Source: Iamia sp. SCSIO 61187 (GTDB lineage: Bacteria; Actinomycetota; Acidimicrobiia; Acidimicrobiales; Iamiaceae). From it: a stretch of DNA of 64,000 nucleotides. Below the pieces are notes generated by a model. The model had not been told where the DNA came from, searched no databases, and was given only the letters and a program-made list of their open reading frames with translations. Positions 51,043 through 59,554 of this stretch are shown piece by piece (the stretch's first letter is position 1; each line of letters begins with the position of its first letter). The stretch is from the NCBI RefSeq assembly GCF_019443745.1, contig NZ_CP050948.1:4530001-4594000 (forward strand). Reading direction: 5' to 3'. The translations under genes were made by a program, and so were the position numbers.

Positions 51043-52548
51043 CTAGCTGGCGACCTGGTCCCGGAGCTGGTTCCGCAGGACCTTGCCGGCGATGCCGTGG
51101 GGGAGCTCGTCGACGAACATCACCTTCTCCGGGCACTTGTACCGGGGGAGCATGGTCGCGGCGAAGTCGTGGACGGCGTCCTCGTCGATGTGACGGCCCT
51201 CGGCCACCACGACGAAGGCCTTGACCGCCTCGCCCGAGTAGGGGTGGGGCACGCCGACGACGGCGCAGTCCTCGATGGCCGGGTGCTCGAGCAGGACCTC
51301 CTCGACCTCGGCCGGGAACACGTTGAAACCGCTGACGATGATGAGGTCCTTGGCCCGGTCGACGAGGAACAGGTAGCCCTCGTCGTCGACCACGCCGAGG
51401 TCGCCGGTGCGGAGCCAGCCGTCGTCGGTGATGACCGAGCAGCCGTCCTCCTCACCCCAGTAGCCCTTGAAGACGTTGGGGCCGCGGACCCAGATCTCGC
51501 CCTCGTCGCCGACGAGCACGTCCTCGCCGTCCTGGTCGACGAGGCGGACCTCGACCCCGTCGAGCGGGGCCCCGATCGACCCGGGCTTGACCGGGAGCCC
51601 GATCCCCGAGGTGACCACGGGCGAGGCCTCGGTCAGCCCGTAGCCCTCGTGGAGCTCGAGGGCGAAGCGCTCCCGCATCCGCTCGGCCACGTCCGGGGAC
51701 AGGGCGGCCGCCCCCGAGGTGGCCGTGCGCACGTTGGCGAAGGCCCCGGGCGGGAGGCCCGGCAGCGACGCCCACGCCGCCCACATGGTCGGGGCGCCGG
51801 CGACGATGGTGACGGTGTGGCGCTGGATGGCCTCGACCGCCGACTGGGGGTCGAAGCGCTCCATGAGGAGCGTGGCCGAGCCGGACCGGAGGGCGACGCC
51901 GAGGATGGCGTTGAGCCCCATGATGTGGAACAGCGGCAGGACGCAGAGGCTGACGTCGCCCTCGACGTGGACGACCTCGCGCACGCTCAGGACCTGGTCG
52001 ACGTTGGCCAGCAGGTTGCCGTGGCTGAGGATCGCCGGGCGGGGGCTGCCGGCGGTCCCGCTGGTGAACATGAGGACGGCGGTGTCGTCCTCGGCGCGCT
52101 CGACGACCGGGACGGGGTCGGCGGCCATGAGGTCGTCGAAGCGGATGGTGTCCTCGACCTCGTCGTTGCGGGTGGCGACCACCGCCTGCAGGTCGGGGAG
52201 CGACTCCCGGTCGATCCCCGAGACGGCGGCCAGGCCCGAGGGGCCCACGATGGCGACCTTGGCGCCCACCTCGGCCAGGTTCGACTGGAGGGCCCGGGGC
52301 GGGCTGAGCGGGTTCAGGGGCACGGCGATGGCCCCGGTGCCCAGCACGGCCAGGTAGGAGACGACGAAGTACCAGTTGTTGGCGCACACCAGCGCCACCC
52401 GGTCGCCGGGCTCGACGCCCAGGCCGACGAGGCCGCCGCGCAGGCGGGCGACCTGGTCCCGCAGGTCCCCGAACGTGGTCGTCCGTCCCCGGCTGATGAG
52501 GGCGGTGTCCTCGTCAGGGTGCGGATCGATGATCGTCGCCAGGTTCAC
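51043..52548 (-). CDS. AMP-dependent acyl-CoA ligase
   Basis: 501 residues. Activates a carboxylic acid, probably a fatty acid, to acyl-CoA through an acyl-adenylate. Signatures: P-loop-like FTSGTAGSPRPAILSHGN near 163, YGLTEASP near 300, TGDLGVVDDEGYLFLVDRAKD near 392 and the C-terminal lysine in GIAGKVLRN. GTG 52548 with TACTCT 7 nt upstream. The stop is 70 bp before the rex start, on the same strand. Chain length cannot be predicted. Confidence 0.92.
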   Translation of the reverse strand: MNLATIIDPHPDEDTALISRGRTTTFGDLRDQVARLRGGLVGLGVEPGDRVALVCANNWYFVVSYLAVLGTGAIAVPLNPLSPPRALQSNLAEVGAKVAIVGPSGLAAVSGIDRESLPDLQAVVATRNDEVEDTIRFDDLMAADPVPVVERAEDDTAVLMFTSGTAGSPRPAILSHGNLLANVDQVLSVREVVHVEGDVSLCVLPLFHIMGLNAILGVALRSGSATLLMERFDPQSAVEAIQRHTVTIVAGAPTMWAAWASLPGLPPGAFANVRTATSGAAALSPDVAERMRERFALELHEGYGLTEASPVVTSGIGLPVKPGSIGAPLDGVEVRLVDQDGEDVLVGDEGEIWVRGPNVFKGYWGEEDGCSVITDDGWLRTGDLGVVDDEGYLFLVDRAKDLIIVSGFNVFPAEVEEVLLEHPAIEDCAVVGVPHPYSGEAVKAFVVVAEGRHIDEDAVHDFAATMLPRYKCPEKVMFVDELPHGIAGKVLRNQLRDQVAS

Positions 52549-52608
52549 GGCCGGCAGAGTACGCGGTCGCGCCGCTCCCCCGCCCGGCCGGCGGGCGGGA
52601 CGGACGAT

Positions 52609-52698
52609 CTACCGCGCCATGAAGAACAGCTGGATGACGGCGGCGCCGAAGATCATGACGAGCAGGAGGGCGAGGACGATCGTGGTGCCGGGGCGCAT
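52609..52698 (-). CDS. 29-residue single-helix membrane microprotein
   Basis: MRPGTTIV followed by a strongly hydrophobic helix (about residues 6-26) and a basic end (MAR). The ATG overlaps the stop of the SAM-hydrolase-type gene in TGATG, so translation would be coupled to it. It is followed by a 60-bp gap to the acyl-CoA ligase gene. Too short for family assignment; the composition, overlap and absence of another explanation support a real gene. Confidence 0.6.
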   Translation of the reverse strand: MRPGTTIVLALLLVMIFGAAVIQLFFMAR

Positions 52699-53624
52699 CA
52701 GGGCTTGCTCCTCAGGGTGACGGGACGGGACGTGCCCTGGGGGGCGCCGTCGTCGCCGAGCGACGACACGGTGACGGCGGCGCTCGGCGCCACGCCGAGC
52801 TCCTCGGCCGCCGAGCGCTGGTCGAGCACCAGGGCCAGGAGCCCGTAGGAGTCGACGGCCAGGCCCAGCTCGCCGGGCACCAGGTCGGCGTAGGCCCGGA
52901 CCCGGCGGGCGGTGCGCTCGGCCCCGTCGATGCGGATCGAGACCCGGTCGCCCTCGACGCCCAGCGGGGCCAGGTCGTCGGGCCCGAGGTTGAGCTGGAC
53001 GTTGCCGAAGCGGTCGATCCAGAGGACCTCGGCGCCGATGCCGTCGTCCTCGATCTGGGGCAGCGGCAACATGCCGGGGCGGAGGGTCAGGGCGTCGATG
53101 TCGGGGCCCAGGTCGTCGAGGGGGACGCCCCGGCACAGCGCCGCGGCCGCCGGGGCGAAGACGTCCCGACCGTCGAAGGTCGGGCCCGGGGCCTCGAGCC
53201 GGTGCTCGGGGTTGGTGAGCTCGACGGCCCGGGTGGCCCCCCCGACCATGGCGACGGCCGACGCCAGCAGCCCGTTGTCGGGTCCGACGAGGATCGACTC
53301 GCCCCCGCCCACCTCCACGGCGATGGCGCGCCGGTCGGTGCCGACGCCGGGGTCGACCACGGCGAGGACGACGCCCGGGGCCAGGTACTGGGCGCTGCGG
53401 GCCAGGGTCAGCCCGCCGGCGCGCACGTCGTGGGCGGGGACGTCGTGGGTCACGTCGATCACGACGACGCCGGGGGCGAGGGTGCGGATGACGGAGTGGA
53501 CGACGCCGACGAACTCGTCGGTCCGGCCGTAGTCGGAGAGGAACGAGATGGTGTCGAAGCGCAGCCCGTCCGTGCCCCCTGCTCGCTCGCTGCGCTCGCT
53601 CGTGCCGCCGGTCGGCTCGGTCAT
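52698..53624 (-). CDS. SAM hydrolase / adenosyl-hydroxide transferase (DUF62) protein
   Basis: 308 residues. The family cleaves S-adenosylmethionine to adenosine and methionine. Core motifs: ISFLSDYGRTDEFVGVVHSVI, VVDPGVGTDRRAIAVE, LVGPDNGLLASA, and the C-terminal-domain segment IDRFGNVQLNL. The first ~20 residues are a Gly/Ser/Glu leader in which TSERSERA is encoded by a copy of the CGAGCGCAGCGAGC repeat, so a downstream start is possible. Start overlaps the proC stop in ATGA. Confidence 0.9.
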   Translation of the reverse strand: MTEPTGGTSERSERAGGTDGLRFDTISFLSDYGRTDEFVGVVHSVIRTLAPGVVVIDVTHDVPAHDVRAGGLTLARSAQYLAPGVVLAVVDPGVGTDRRAIAVEVGGGESILVGPDNGLLASAVAMVGGATRAVELTNPEHRLEAPGPTFDGRDVFAPAAAALCRGVPLDDLGPDIDALTLRPGMLPLPQIEDDGIGAEVLWIDRFGNVQLNLGPDDLAPLGVEGDRVSIRIDGAERTARRVRAYADLVPGELGLAVDSYGLLALVLDQRSAAEELGVAPSAAVTVSSLGDDGAPQGTSRPVTLRSKP

Positions 53625-54400
53625 GCTCCCAGCTCCCGGCTGCGCTCGGTGGCGGCGACCACGGCGTCGATCACCGCGGCCCGCACGCCGCCGGACTCCA
53701 GCGCCCGCAGCCCGGCCGCCGTCGTCCCGCCCGGCGAGGTGACCTGGGCGCGGAGCGCCTCGGGGCCCTCCCCCGTCTCGGCCAGCAGGCGGGCGGCGCC
53801 GAGGAGGGTCTGGACCGCCAGCTCCCGGCTGGCCGGCCGGGGCAGGCCCACCAGGACGCCGGCGTCGATCAGGGCCTCGGCCACCAGGAACACGTAGGCG
53901 GGGCCCGAGCCCGACAGGCCGGTGACGGCGTCGAGCTGGGCCTCGGGGACCCGGACGACGGTGCCCACGGCGCCCAGCACCTCCTCGGCCCAGGTGAGGT
54001 CGTCGTCGGTGGCGTGGGTCCCGCCGGCGACGGCCGCCGCCCCCGCCCCGACCAGGGCGGGGGTGTTGGGCATGGCCCGGACGACCGGGGTGCCCTCGGG
54101 CAGCCCGGCCTCCAGGGCCGCGGTCGTGACGCCGGCGGCGATCGACAGGACCCGCCGGGGGGCGACACCGTCGAGGGCGTCGACGGCGTCACCGGGCTTC
54201 ACGGCCACCACGGTGTCGACCCCGTCGACCGCCGTGGTCGAGACGTCGAGGCCGGGGTGGGCGGCGGCCAGCTCGTCGGCGCGGGCCGCCACCGCCTCGA
54301 CGACGGTGAGGTCCTCGGGGCGGGCCCAGCCCGAGGCGACCAGCCCCGCGACGAGGGCCTCGCCCATGCGCCCCCCGCCGATCACCAGCAACCGTGCCAT
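53621..54400 (-). CDS. proC: pyrroline-5-carboxylate reductase
   Basis: 259 residues. Last step of proline synthesis. N-terminal NAD(P)-binding LLVIGGGRMGEALVAGL, the VRAMPNTPALVGAG region near 108 and the family signature near residue 215 (VTSPGGTTAAGLRALE) are present. ATG 54400 has CAGCCT 7 nt upstream. It is cotranslated with the SAM-hydrolase-type gene through ATGA. Confidence 0.96.
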   Translation of the reverse strand: MARLLVIGGGRMGEALVAGLVASGWARPEDLTVVEAVAARADELAAAHPGLDVSTTAVDGVDTVVAVKPGDAVDALDGVAPRRVLSIAAGVTTAALEAGLPEGTPVVRAMPNTPALVGAGAAAVAGGTHATDDDLTWAEEVLGAVGTVVRVPEAQLDAVTGLSGSGPAYVFLVAEALIDAGVLVGLPRPASRELAVQTLLGAARLLAETGEGPEALRAQVTSPGGTTAAGLRALESGGVRAAVIDAVVAATERSRELGA

Positions 54401-54443
54401 GCCCCGGAGGCTGCCACCGCCGGCCCTCGCGTGCGAACCGGGG

Positions 54444-55250
54444 TCAGCCGACCTCGGTGGCGTGGCGGTCGGCGATGACCGTGTAGAGCTCGGTCAGCGT
54501 CTCCTCGAAGGCGGTGTCGCCGATGTCGAGCGTGGCGGTGAAGCTGATGACCTCACCGGTGCGGAACACGTGCAGGTCGACCAGGCCGTCGACGGTCGCC
54601 CCGTCGTCGCCGGGCACGCTCACGCTGCCGACGAGGCCGACGGACTCCTCGGTGAGGGACGGGTCGTCGGCCTGGAAGCCCACCGTGGCGGTGGCGCCGT
54701 CGCCGAAGCTCTCCGTCATCACGTCCTCGACGCAGGGGCCGAAGGCGTCGCCGGCGACCTCGTCGAGGAGGGCCGAGGCCGTCTCGGCCGAGTCGACCAC
54801 GACCGTCTGCATGCTGATCACCTGGCCGCTCGTCGCGTCGACGTCGACCGAGAAGGTGCCGGTCTCGGCCTCGCCCACGGTGACCGACTCGATGGCGGTC
54901 TCGACGAAGCAGTCGTCGATGTTGGCCCCGCCGTCGTCGTCCTCGGCCGGCTGCTCGGTCCAGCCCTCGGCGAAGTCGTCGATGGTCAGGTTGATCCGCT
55001 CGGCCAGGGCCACCGCCTCGGGGTCGCCCTCGGTGCCGTCGCCCGAGCCGTCGCCGGACACGGGGTCGGACGTGGTGGTCGACTCCTCCGGCTCGTCGGC
55101 CGCAGCCGTGGTCGACCCGTCGGCGGCCGCGGTCGTCTCGGTGGTCTCCTCCGCGGCGTCGTCGTCGCCGTCGTCGCCGCAGGCGGTCACGAGCAGGCTG
55201 AGGGCGCAGGCGGCGGCCAGCACCCGTGTCCCGACACGGGGCACGTTCAT
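54444..55250 (-). CDS. secreted lipoprotein of unknown function
   Basis: 268 residues. Signal peptide with lipobox LVTAC (cysteine near residue 24), then a D/E/T-rich low-complexity stretch to about 75 and a folded acidic domain with two cysteines (DDCFVETAI and GPCVEDVM) that may form a disulfide. No known domain recognised. ATG 55250 has GGAGGAG 6 nt upstream. Lgt at 28482-29594 would lipidate it. Probably anchored on the outer face of the membrane. Confidence 0.85.
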   Translation of the reverse strand: MNVPRVGTRVLAAACALSLLVTACGDDGDDDAAEETTETTAAADGSTTAAADEPEESTTTSDPVSGDGSGDGTEGDPEAVALAERINLTIDDFAEGWTEQPAEDDDGGANIDDCFVETAIESVTVGEAETGTFSVDVDATSGQVISMQTVVVDSAETASALLDEVAGDAFGPCVEDVMTESFGDGATATVGFQADDPSLTEESVGLVGSVSVPGDDGATVDGLVDLHVFRTGEVISFTATLDIGDTAFEETLTELYTVIADRHATEVG

Positions 55251-55495
55251 GGGTTCTCCTCCATCGGCGGGGCCCACCCAGGCCCCGGGGGCGTGATGGT
55301 GGCACGGCCGCGCCGGCCGGCGACACCCGCCCGAGGGGTGACCCGACCCCGTCGGCGCCCCCCGGAGGGAGGCCGCGTGCGCACTTCCCCGAACGCTCCA
55401 CGGCCCTCCCTCGTGCGGGGGCCGCCGCACCCATACCCACCCTCATGGCATTCCATGCACTTCGATGCCATGCCGTGCGGCGCTCCCGGTTCCGG
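55251..55495. other. 245-bp intergenic region
   Basis: No gene visible. It contains the ribosome site of the lipoprotein gene and, at 55445-55471, an inverted repeat ATGGCAT-N13-ATGCCAT inside a comparatively AT-rich patch. The repeat could be an operator or part of the ybjN-gene terminator. Confidence 0.4.
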
Positions 55496-55960
55496 TCAGC
55501 CGGCTCCGAGCAGCGAGGCGAACCCGATCCGGAGGGCGGGCCGGAAGCAGCGCTCGACCGCCTCGTGGTGCAGGGCGAGGATGCGATCGATGTCGTCGCG
55601 CCCCATGCCGTCGTGGGGGATCTCGCCGACCAGGTAGGCGGCGTCCTCCTCGCCGACGGCGAAGGCCACGCCCCGCAGGCGGGTGTTGCGCCGCAGCAGG
55701 TGCTCGTAGAAGCGGGCCGGGTCGTCCACCGGCGCCGGCAGCACGTAGGACTCGTGGTGGAGCGTCCGCTGCCGGAGGTGGAGCCAGACCGTGGTGTGGT
55801 CGCGCTCCTCGCCCTCCAGCCGCACGAACCAGCGGCGCTCGCCCGTCTCGTCGGTGTCGACCGCCTCGATGAGCGGGTTCTCCACCTGGAGCTCGTCGAG
55901 CCAGCCGGCGATCCGCTCCGCCAGCCGGTCCAGCTCCTCACGCGATGCAGGCGCAGTCAT
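55496..55960 (-). CDS. YbjN domain protein next to mshA
   Basis: 154 residues. The fold type is YbjN-like: an N-terminal helix, a two-stranded WFVRLEGEERDHTTVWLHLRQRTLHHESYVL stretch and helical LPAPVDDPARFYEHLLRRN segments. Its function is not established; members sit beside mshA in mycobacteria (Rv0487 beside Rv0486), and that order is kept here. TACGCT lies 6 nt before the ATG. Confidence 0.85.
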   Translation of the reverse strand: MTAPASREELDRLAERIAGWLDELQVENPLIEAVDTDETGERRWFVRLEGEERDHTTVWLHLRQRTLHHESYVLPAPVDDPARFYEHLLRRNTRLRGVAFAVGEEDAAYLVGEIPHDGMGRDDIDRILALHHEAVERCFRPALRIGFASLLGAG

Positions 55961-56017
55961 GCCCGGAGCGTACGGCGGCCCCGCTGCGATGGGAGCGAGG
56001 CGAGTGACCGAGAAGAC

Positions 56018-57238
56018 CTACGCGGCGCAGTCCAAGGGGCCGCGGGCGGTGACGTCGGCGTAGACGCCGGCGAGGGCCCGGGCCGCGGTCGACCAGCTGG
56101 ACCCGGCGGCCAGCTCGGCGGCGGCCCGCCCCATGCGGGTGGCGCGCTCGGGGAGGCACAGCAGCGAGTCGATGGCCTCGGCCCAGGCGACCGGCCCCCG
56201 GGACCCGACGAGGAGGCCGGTGCGACGGTGGTCCACGAGGGTCGAGAGCCCGCCGACGTCGGCGGCCACCACCGGCCGCCCGCAGGCGGCGGCCTCGAGG
56301 GCCACCAGGCCGTAGGACTCCGAGCGGCTGGGCACGACGACGACGTCGGCCGCCCGGTACAGCGAGGACAGCTGGTGGTGCGGGCGGGGGGCGAGGAACC
56401 GGACCCGGTCGCCGAGGCCCCGGTCGGCGACGAAGGCCTCGACCCCGGCGAGGGTGGCGGCCCCGTCGACCCCGCTCGGCCCGCCGCAGGCGACGAGGAC
56501 GGTGTTACGCGCCCACAGCAGGTCGAGCGCCTGCACGGCCACGTCGAGGCCCTTCAGCCGCTGGAAGCGGCCCACGAACAGCGCCACCGGCGCCTCGCCG
56601 ACGTCGAGCCCGGCGGCCTGCCGGGCCGCGGCCCGCGGCCCCGGCGAGAACAGGGCGTGCTCCACGCCCGGGGGGACGACCGCGATCCGGGACCGGGGCA
56701 CGCCGTAGAGGTCCACCAGCTGTCGGGCCTCGGCGTCGCAGGACGCCAGCACGGCGTCGGAGCAGGCCATCACGGCCAGCTCGGCCTGGGCCCGGCTCTC
56801 GGGCTCGGGGTCGCCGGCCGCCGTCTTCACCCGGGCGAGGGTGTGGAAGGTCGACACCAGCGGCACGTCCAGGAGGTGCTTGATGCGGTGGCCGGCCACC
56901 CCCGAGAGCCAGTAGTTGGCGTGGAGCACGTCGACCCCGCCCCGGGCCACGATGGCGGCGGCGACGGCGGCCGCCCACTCGTCGACGACCGCCGGCAGCT
57001 CCTCCTTGGGCATGTCCACCGCCCCGGCGGGCACGTGGTGGACGGTGACGCCGGGTTCGACGGCCACCTCGGCCGGCAGGCCCTCGGCGTCGGTGCGGAC
57101 GTAGACGTCGCAGCGGTGGCCGGCGTGGGCCAGGCCCGCGGCCATCTCCCGCACGTAGACGTTCATGCCGCCGCTGTCACCGCTCCCGGGTTGGGCCAGT
57201 GGTGACGTGTGCAGGCTGAGGAGGGCGATCCGAGCCAC
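56018..57238 (-). CDS. mshA: D-inositol-3-phosphate glycosyltransferase
   Basis: 406 residues. First step of mycothiol synthesis: transfer of GlcNAc to inositol 3-phosphate. GT4-type features: SGGMNVYVREMAAGLAHAGH near 22, HANYWLSGVAG near 105, VGRFQRLKGLDV near 222 and the donor-site ESYGLVALEAAACGRPVVA near 310. GTG 57238 has a GAGG ribosome site nearby. Mycothiol is restricted to actinobacteria, which supports the taxonomic placement. Confidence 0.94.
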   Translation of the reverse strand: MARIALLSLHTSPLAQPGSGDSGGMNVYVREMAAGLAHAGHRCDVYVRTDAEGLPAEVAVEPGVTVHHVPAGAVDMPKEELPAVVDEWAAAVAAAIVARGGVDVLHANYWLSGVAGHRIKHLLDVPLVSTFHTLARVKTAAGDPEPESRAQAELAVMACSDAVLASCDAEARQLVDLYGVPRSRIAVVPPGVEHALFSPGPRAAARQAAGLDVGEAPVALFVGRFQRLKGLDVAVQALDLLWARNTVLVACGGPSGVDGAATLAGVEAFVADRGLGDRVRFLAPRPHHQLSSLYRAADVVVVPSRSESYGLVALEAAACGRPVVAADVGGLSTLVDHRRTGLLVGSRGPVAWAEAIDSLLCLPERATRMGRAAAELAAGSSWSTAARALAGVYADVTARGPLDCAA

Positions 57239-57289
57239 GGGGTCCTCAACGTCGAGCGGGACGGCCCGATTCCGGGCTCGGCGCGGGTG

Positions 57290-57730
57290 TCACGCGGCGT
57301 CGACGTCGCCGTCGGGCGGGCCGGGCTCGCCGTCGGGGTCGGGGTCGGCCTCCGCGGCGGCGGCCGGCTCGGTCGGGGCGGGCGGGGCGGACGCGGCCCG
57401 GAACGACTCGTAGATCTGGATGAGGGTGCGCTTCTGCTCCTCGCCGATCCACGGGTCGCGGCGGATCTCGGCGACCAGGTCGACGCCGTCGGGGCGCTCC
57501 TCGAGGATCCCGGCCCGGATGTAGAGCGTCTCGGAGCTGATCTCGAGAGCCCGGGCGATCTGCTGGAGGATCTCGGCCGACGGCTTGCGCAGCCCGCGCT
57601 CGATCTGGCTCAGGTAGGGGTTGGACACGCCCGCCATCTCCGACAGCTTGCGGAGCGACAGGTGCCCGATGTGGCGCTGCTCGCGGATGAACTCCCCGAG
57701 GTCGCGCCACCTCTCCTCGAGCTCGGTCAT
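57290..57730 (-). CDS. XRE-family transcriptional regulator
   Basis: 146 residues. HTH_3 domain at about 10-70 with LRKLSEMAGVSNPYLSQIERG as helix-turn-helix. The C-terminal 30 residues are a Pro/Ala/Asp tail. TAGCCT lies 7 nt before the ATG. It lies upstream of mshA on the same strand with a 51-bp gap; whether it regulates mshA is unknown. Confidence 0.9.
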   Translation of the reverse strand: MTELEERWRDLGEFIREQRHIGHLSLRKLSEMAGVSNPYLSQIERGLRKPSAEILQQIARALEISSETLYIRAGILEERPDGVDLVAEIRRDPWIGEEQKRTLIQIYESFRAASAPPAPTEPAAAAEADPDPDGEPGPPDGDVDAA

Positions 57731-57812
57731 GCCCGCCAGGCTACGGCTCCCGCCCGGGAGACCGAAACCACAGCGAGCGCGGCATTGCCCGACGCGAGCA
57801 GCCCGTGCCGCG

Positions 57813-58772
57813 TCAGCGGCTCGCCATGAACACGCCGACCGCCCAGACCCAGACCGGCGCCAGGAGCAGGTAGGAGTCGAGGCGGCGGACCGACGGGGCG
57901 TGGGCGTCGCTGGCGGGGAGGATCGCCGACGCCGCCAGCTGCCCGAGCGGGCACGCCACCGCGGCGAAGGCGGCGAAGGTGTAGGCGGGCACGCCGTCGA
58001 ACGGCGGGACGGCGAGCAGGGCGATCACCAGGGCGACCACGCCGATCGTCACGATCCCCGTCAGCGGGCCCTCGACGCTGTTCGACGAGCCCGAGCCGAT
58101 CAGGTAGTCGCCGGCCTCGTAGGCGGAGGCGAACAGGAGCAGGGCCACGACGGCGCCGATCTCGAGGTCGTAGGTGAGGATCACCGCCGCCGCCGCCAGC
58201 CCGAAGGGGACGGCGCACCCGATGGTCGACCCGGCCGCCGAGAGGACGCGGTCGCGGTCTGCTCCGCCCAGGGCCACCCGGGCGACCGCCACGACCACCA
58301 CGGCCACGATGGCGCCCCCCAGGGCCCGGGCCCCGGCGGCGCCGGCGCCGGCCACCACGGCCGCGCCGAGGGCGGCGATCCACGGGTCCGCGGCGACGCC
58401 GCGCTCGCGCCAGCGCTCGGCGGCCTCCAGGGCGGCCCAGCCGGCGGCGATGGCGAAGACGAAGGTGAGGACCCACCAGCCCAGGGCGACGGCGCCCATG
58501 ATGGCGATGAACCACAGCACCCCCAGCGTGACCCGGGGCCCGTCGGTGTCGTAGACGACCGCGTAGCGGCGGCCGAGGAGCGTCCGCCGCTCGCGCCCGC
58601 CGCTGACCTTCCGCTCCTTGCCCCGGATTGTGATGCTGCCGGTGACGGGGACCCCGACCGACCGCATGCGGGTGAGGACCGTGGCCGGGGTCCCGTCGGG
58701 GCCGGGGCCATCGGCGTCGGGGGCGAGCGGGGTGCCGGTCGGGGTCGTGGTGCGGGTCAGGGCCTGCGGCAC
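57813..58772 (-). CDS. CdsA-like polytopic membrane protein, signature degenerate
   Basis: 319 residues with about eight helices in the C-terminal 210 residues. Overall layout and the final ACPLGQLAASAILPASDAHAP...RRLDSYLLL resemble phosphatidate cytidylyltransferase, but the family signature residues (KR, KD and the HGG loop) are missing and only the RRLDS end remains. It may bind rather than convert CDP-lipid substrates. GTG 58772 overlaps the end of the MoaD-like gene by 16 nt; a longer frame upstream is repeat-rich and overlaps that gene. Confidence 0.65.
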   Translation of the reverse strand: MPQALTRTTTPTGTPLAPDADGPGPDGTPATVLTRMRSVGVPVTGSITIRGKERKVSGGRERRTLLGRRYAVVYDTDGPRVTLGVLWFIAIMGAVALGWWVLTFVFAIAAGWAALEAAERWRERGVAADPWIAALGAAVVAGAGAAGARALGGAIVAVVVVAVARVALGGADRDRVLSAAGSTIGCAVPFGLAAAAVILTYDLEIGAVVALLLFASAYEAGDYLIGSGSSNSVEGPLTGIVTIGVVALVIALLAVPPFDGVPAYTFAAFAAVACPLGQLAASAILPASDAHAPSVRRLDSYLLLAPVWVWAVGVFMASR

Positions 58773-59434
58773 CAGCCGCGGGGCCGGCGCCGACTGCTCC
58801 CGGGCGGGCGCCGGGTCGGCCTCGCGGGGCGGAGGCGCGGCCCGGCCCAACGGTCGGGGGTCCGCGTCGCTGCGGGCCCGGGGCGGAGGCGCGGCCCGCC
58901 GGCCCCCCGGTCGGGGATCCGCGCCGCTGCGGGCCCGGGGCGGAGGCGCGGCCCGCCGGCCCCCCGGTCGGGGTCGGCGCCGCGGACCGGTGCCCGACGG
59001 GCGCCGGGGGCGCCACGCCGGCCGTCGGGCGCAGGCGTCCGACGAGCGGCGGTCCCGGGGCGGCGGTCCTCGGCCCGGCGCACCGCCGCCTCGGCCCGGG
59101 GCGAGCGCCTCGGAGCGGGCGGGCGCCCCGTCGAGGGCGGGGGCTCGGCCGGCGCGAAGGTCCGCCGGGCGCGGCGCCCGTCGGGCTCGCCGGGCCCGCT
59201 GCCACCCGACACAGGGGGCAGCACCGCGACCTCGTCCCGGTCCCCCACCGGGTCGCTCCCCACGGCCGGTTCGCCGTTGCGCCACACCTTGCTGGCGTCG
59301 ATCACGGCGCCCAGCTCGGGACCGAACCGGGCCCGCGCCGCGGCCAGGACCTCGTCGACGGTCACACCGGGCACCTCGACAGAGGCGGTTCCGGCTGCCT
59401 CGCGGGCGGCGGCGAAGAGCCGGAGGACAGGCAT
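58757..59434 (-). CDS. MoaD/ThiS-like protein with Arg/Pro-rich tail
   Basis: 225 residues. Residues 1-80 match the ubiquitin-like MoaD fold: MPVLRLFAAAREAAGTAS at the start and DRDEVAVLPPVSGG at the end. In functional MoaD the Gly-Gly is the C-terminus; here the frame continues for about 145 residues of Arg/Pro/Gly/Ala-rich sequence with a 19-residue repeat. Either the tail is removed, the protein is not a sulfur carrier, or the sequence has a frame error near the Gly-Gly. ATG 59434 is clear. No other molybdopterin gene is adjacent. Confidence 0.6.
   Translation of the reverse strand: MPVLRLFAAAREAAGTASVEVPGVTVDEVLAAARARFGPELGAVIDASKVWRNGEPAVGSDPVGDRDEVAVLPPVSGGSGPGEPDGRRARRTFAPAEPPPSTGRPPAPRRSPRAEAAVRRAEDRRPGTAARRTPAPDGRRGAPGARRAPVRGADPDRGAGGPRLRPGPAAARIPDRGAGGPRLRPGPAATRTPDRWAGPRLRPARPTRRPPGSSRRRPRGWCRRP
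58820..58990. repeat. 57-bp tandem repeat inside MoaD-like tail
   Basis: Two strong copies with period 57 bp (TGCGGGCCCGGGGCGG at 58871 and 58928) preceded by a shorter diverged copy from about 58820. Since 57 is a multiple of three it encodes a 19-residue repeat (GAGGPRLRPGPAA core) in the MoaD-like frame. Confidence 0.8.
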
Positions 59435-59554
59435 GGCGGGGCGTGATCCTACTGGCGCCCCCTCCGGCGGGCCCCGTCCGGTGCGCCGGAGGGGCCGAGA
59501 CGGCCACCCGCTCGGGTGCCGACGGGGCGCGGCCGGTCGGTAGGTTGGCCCGCC

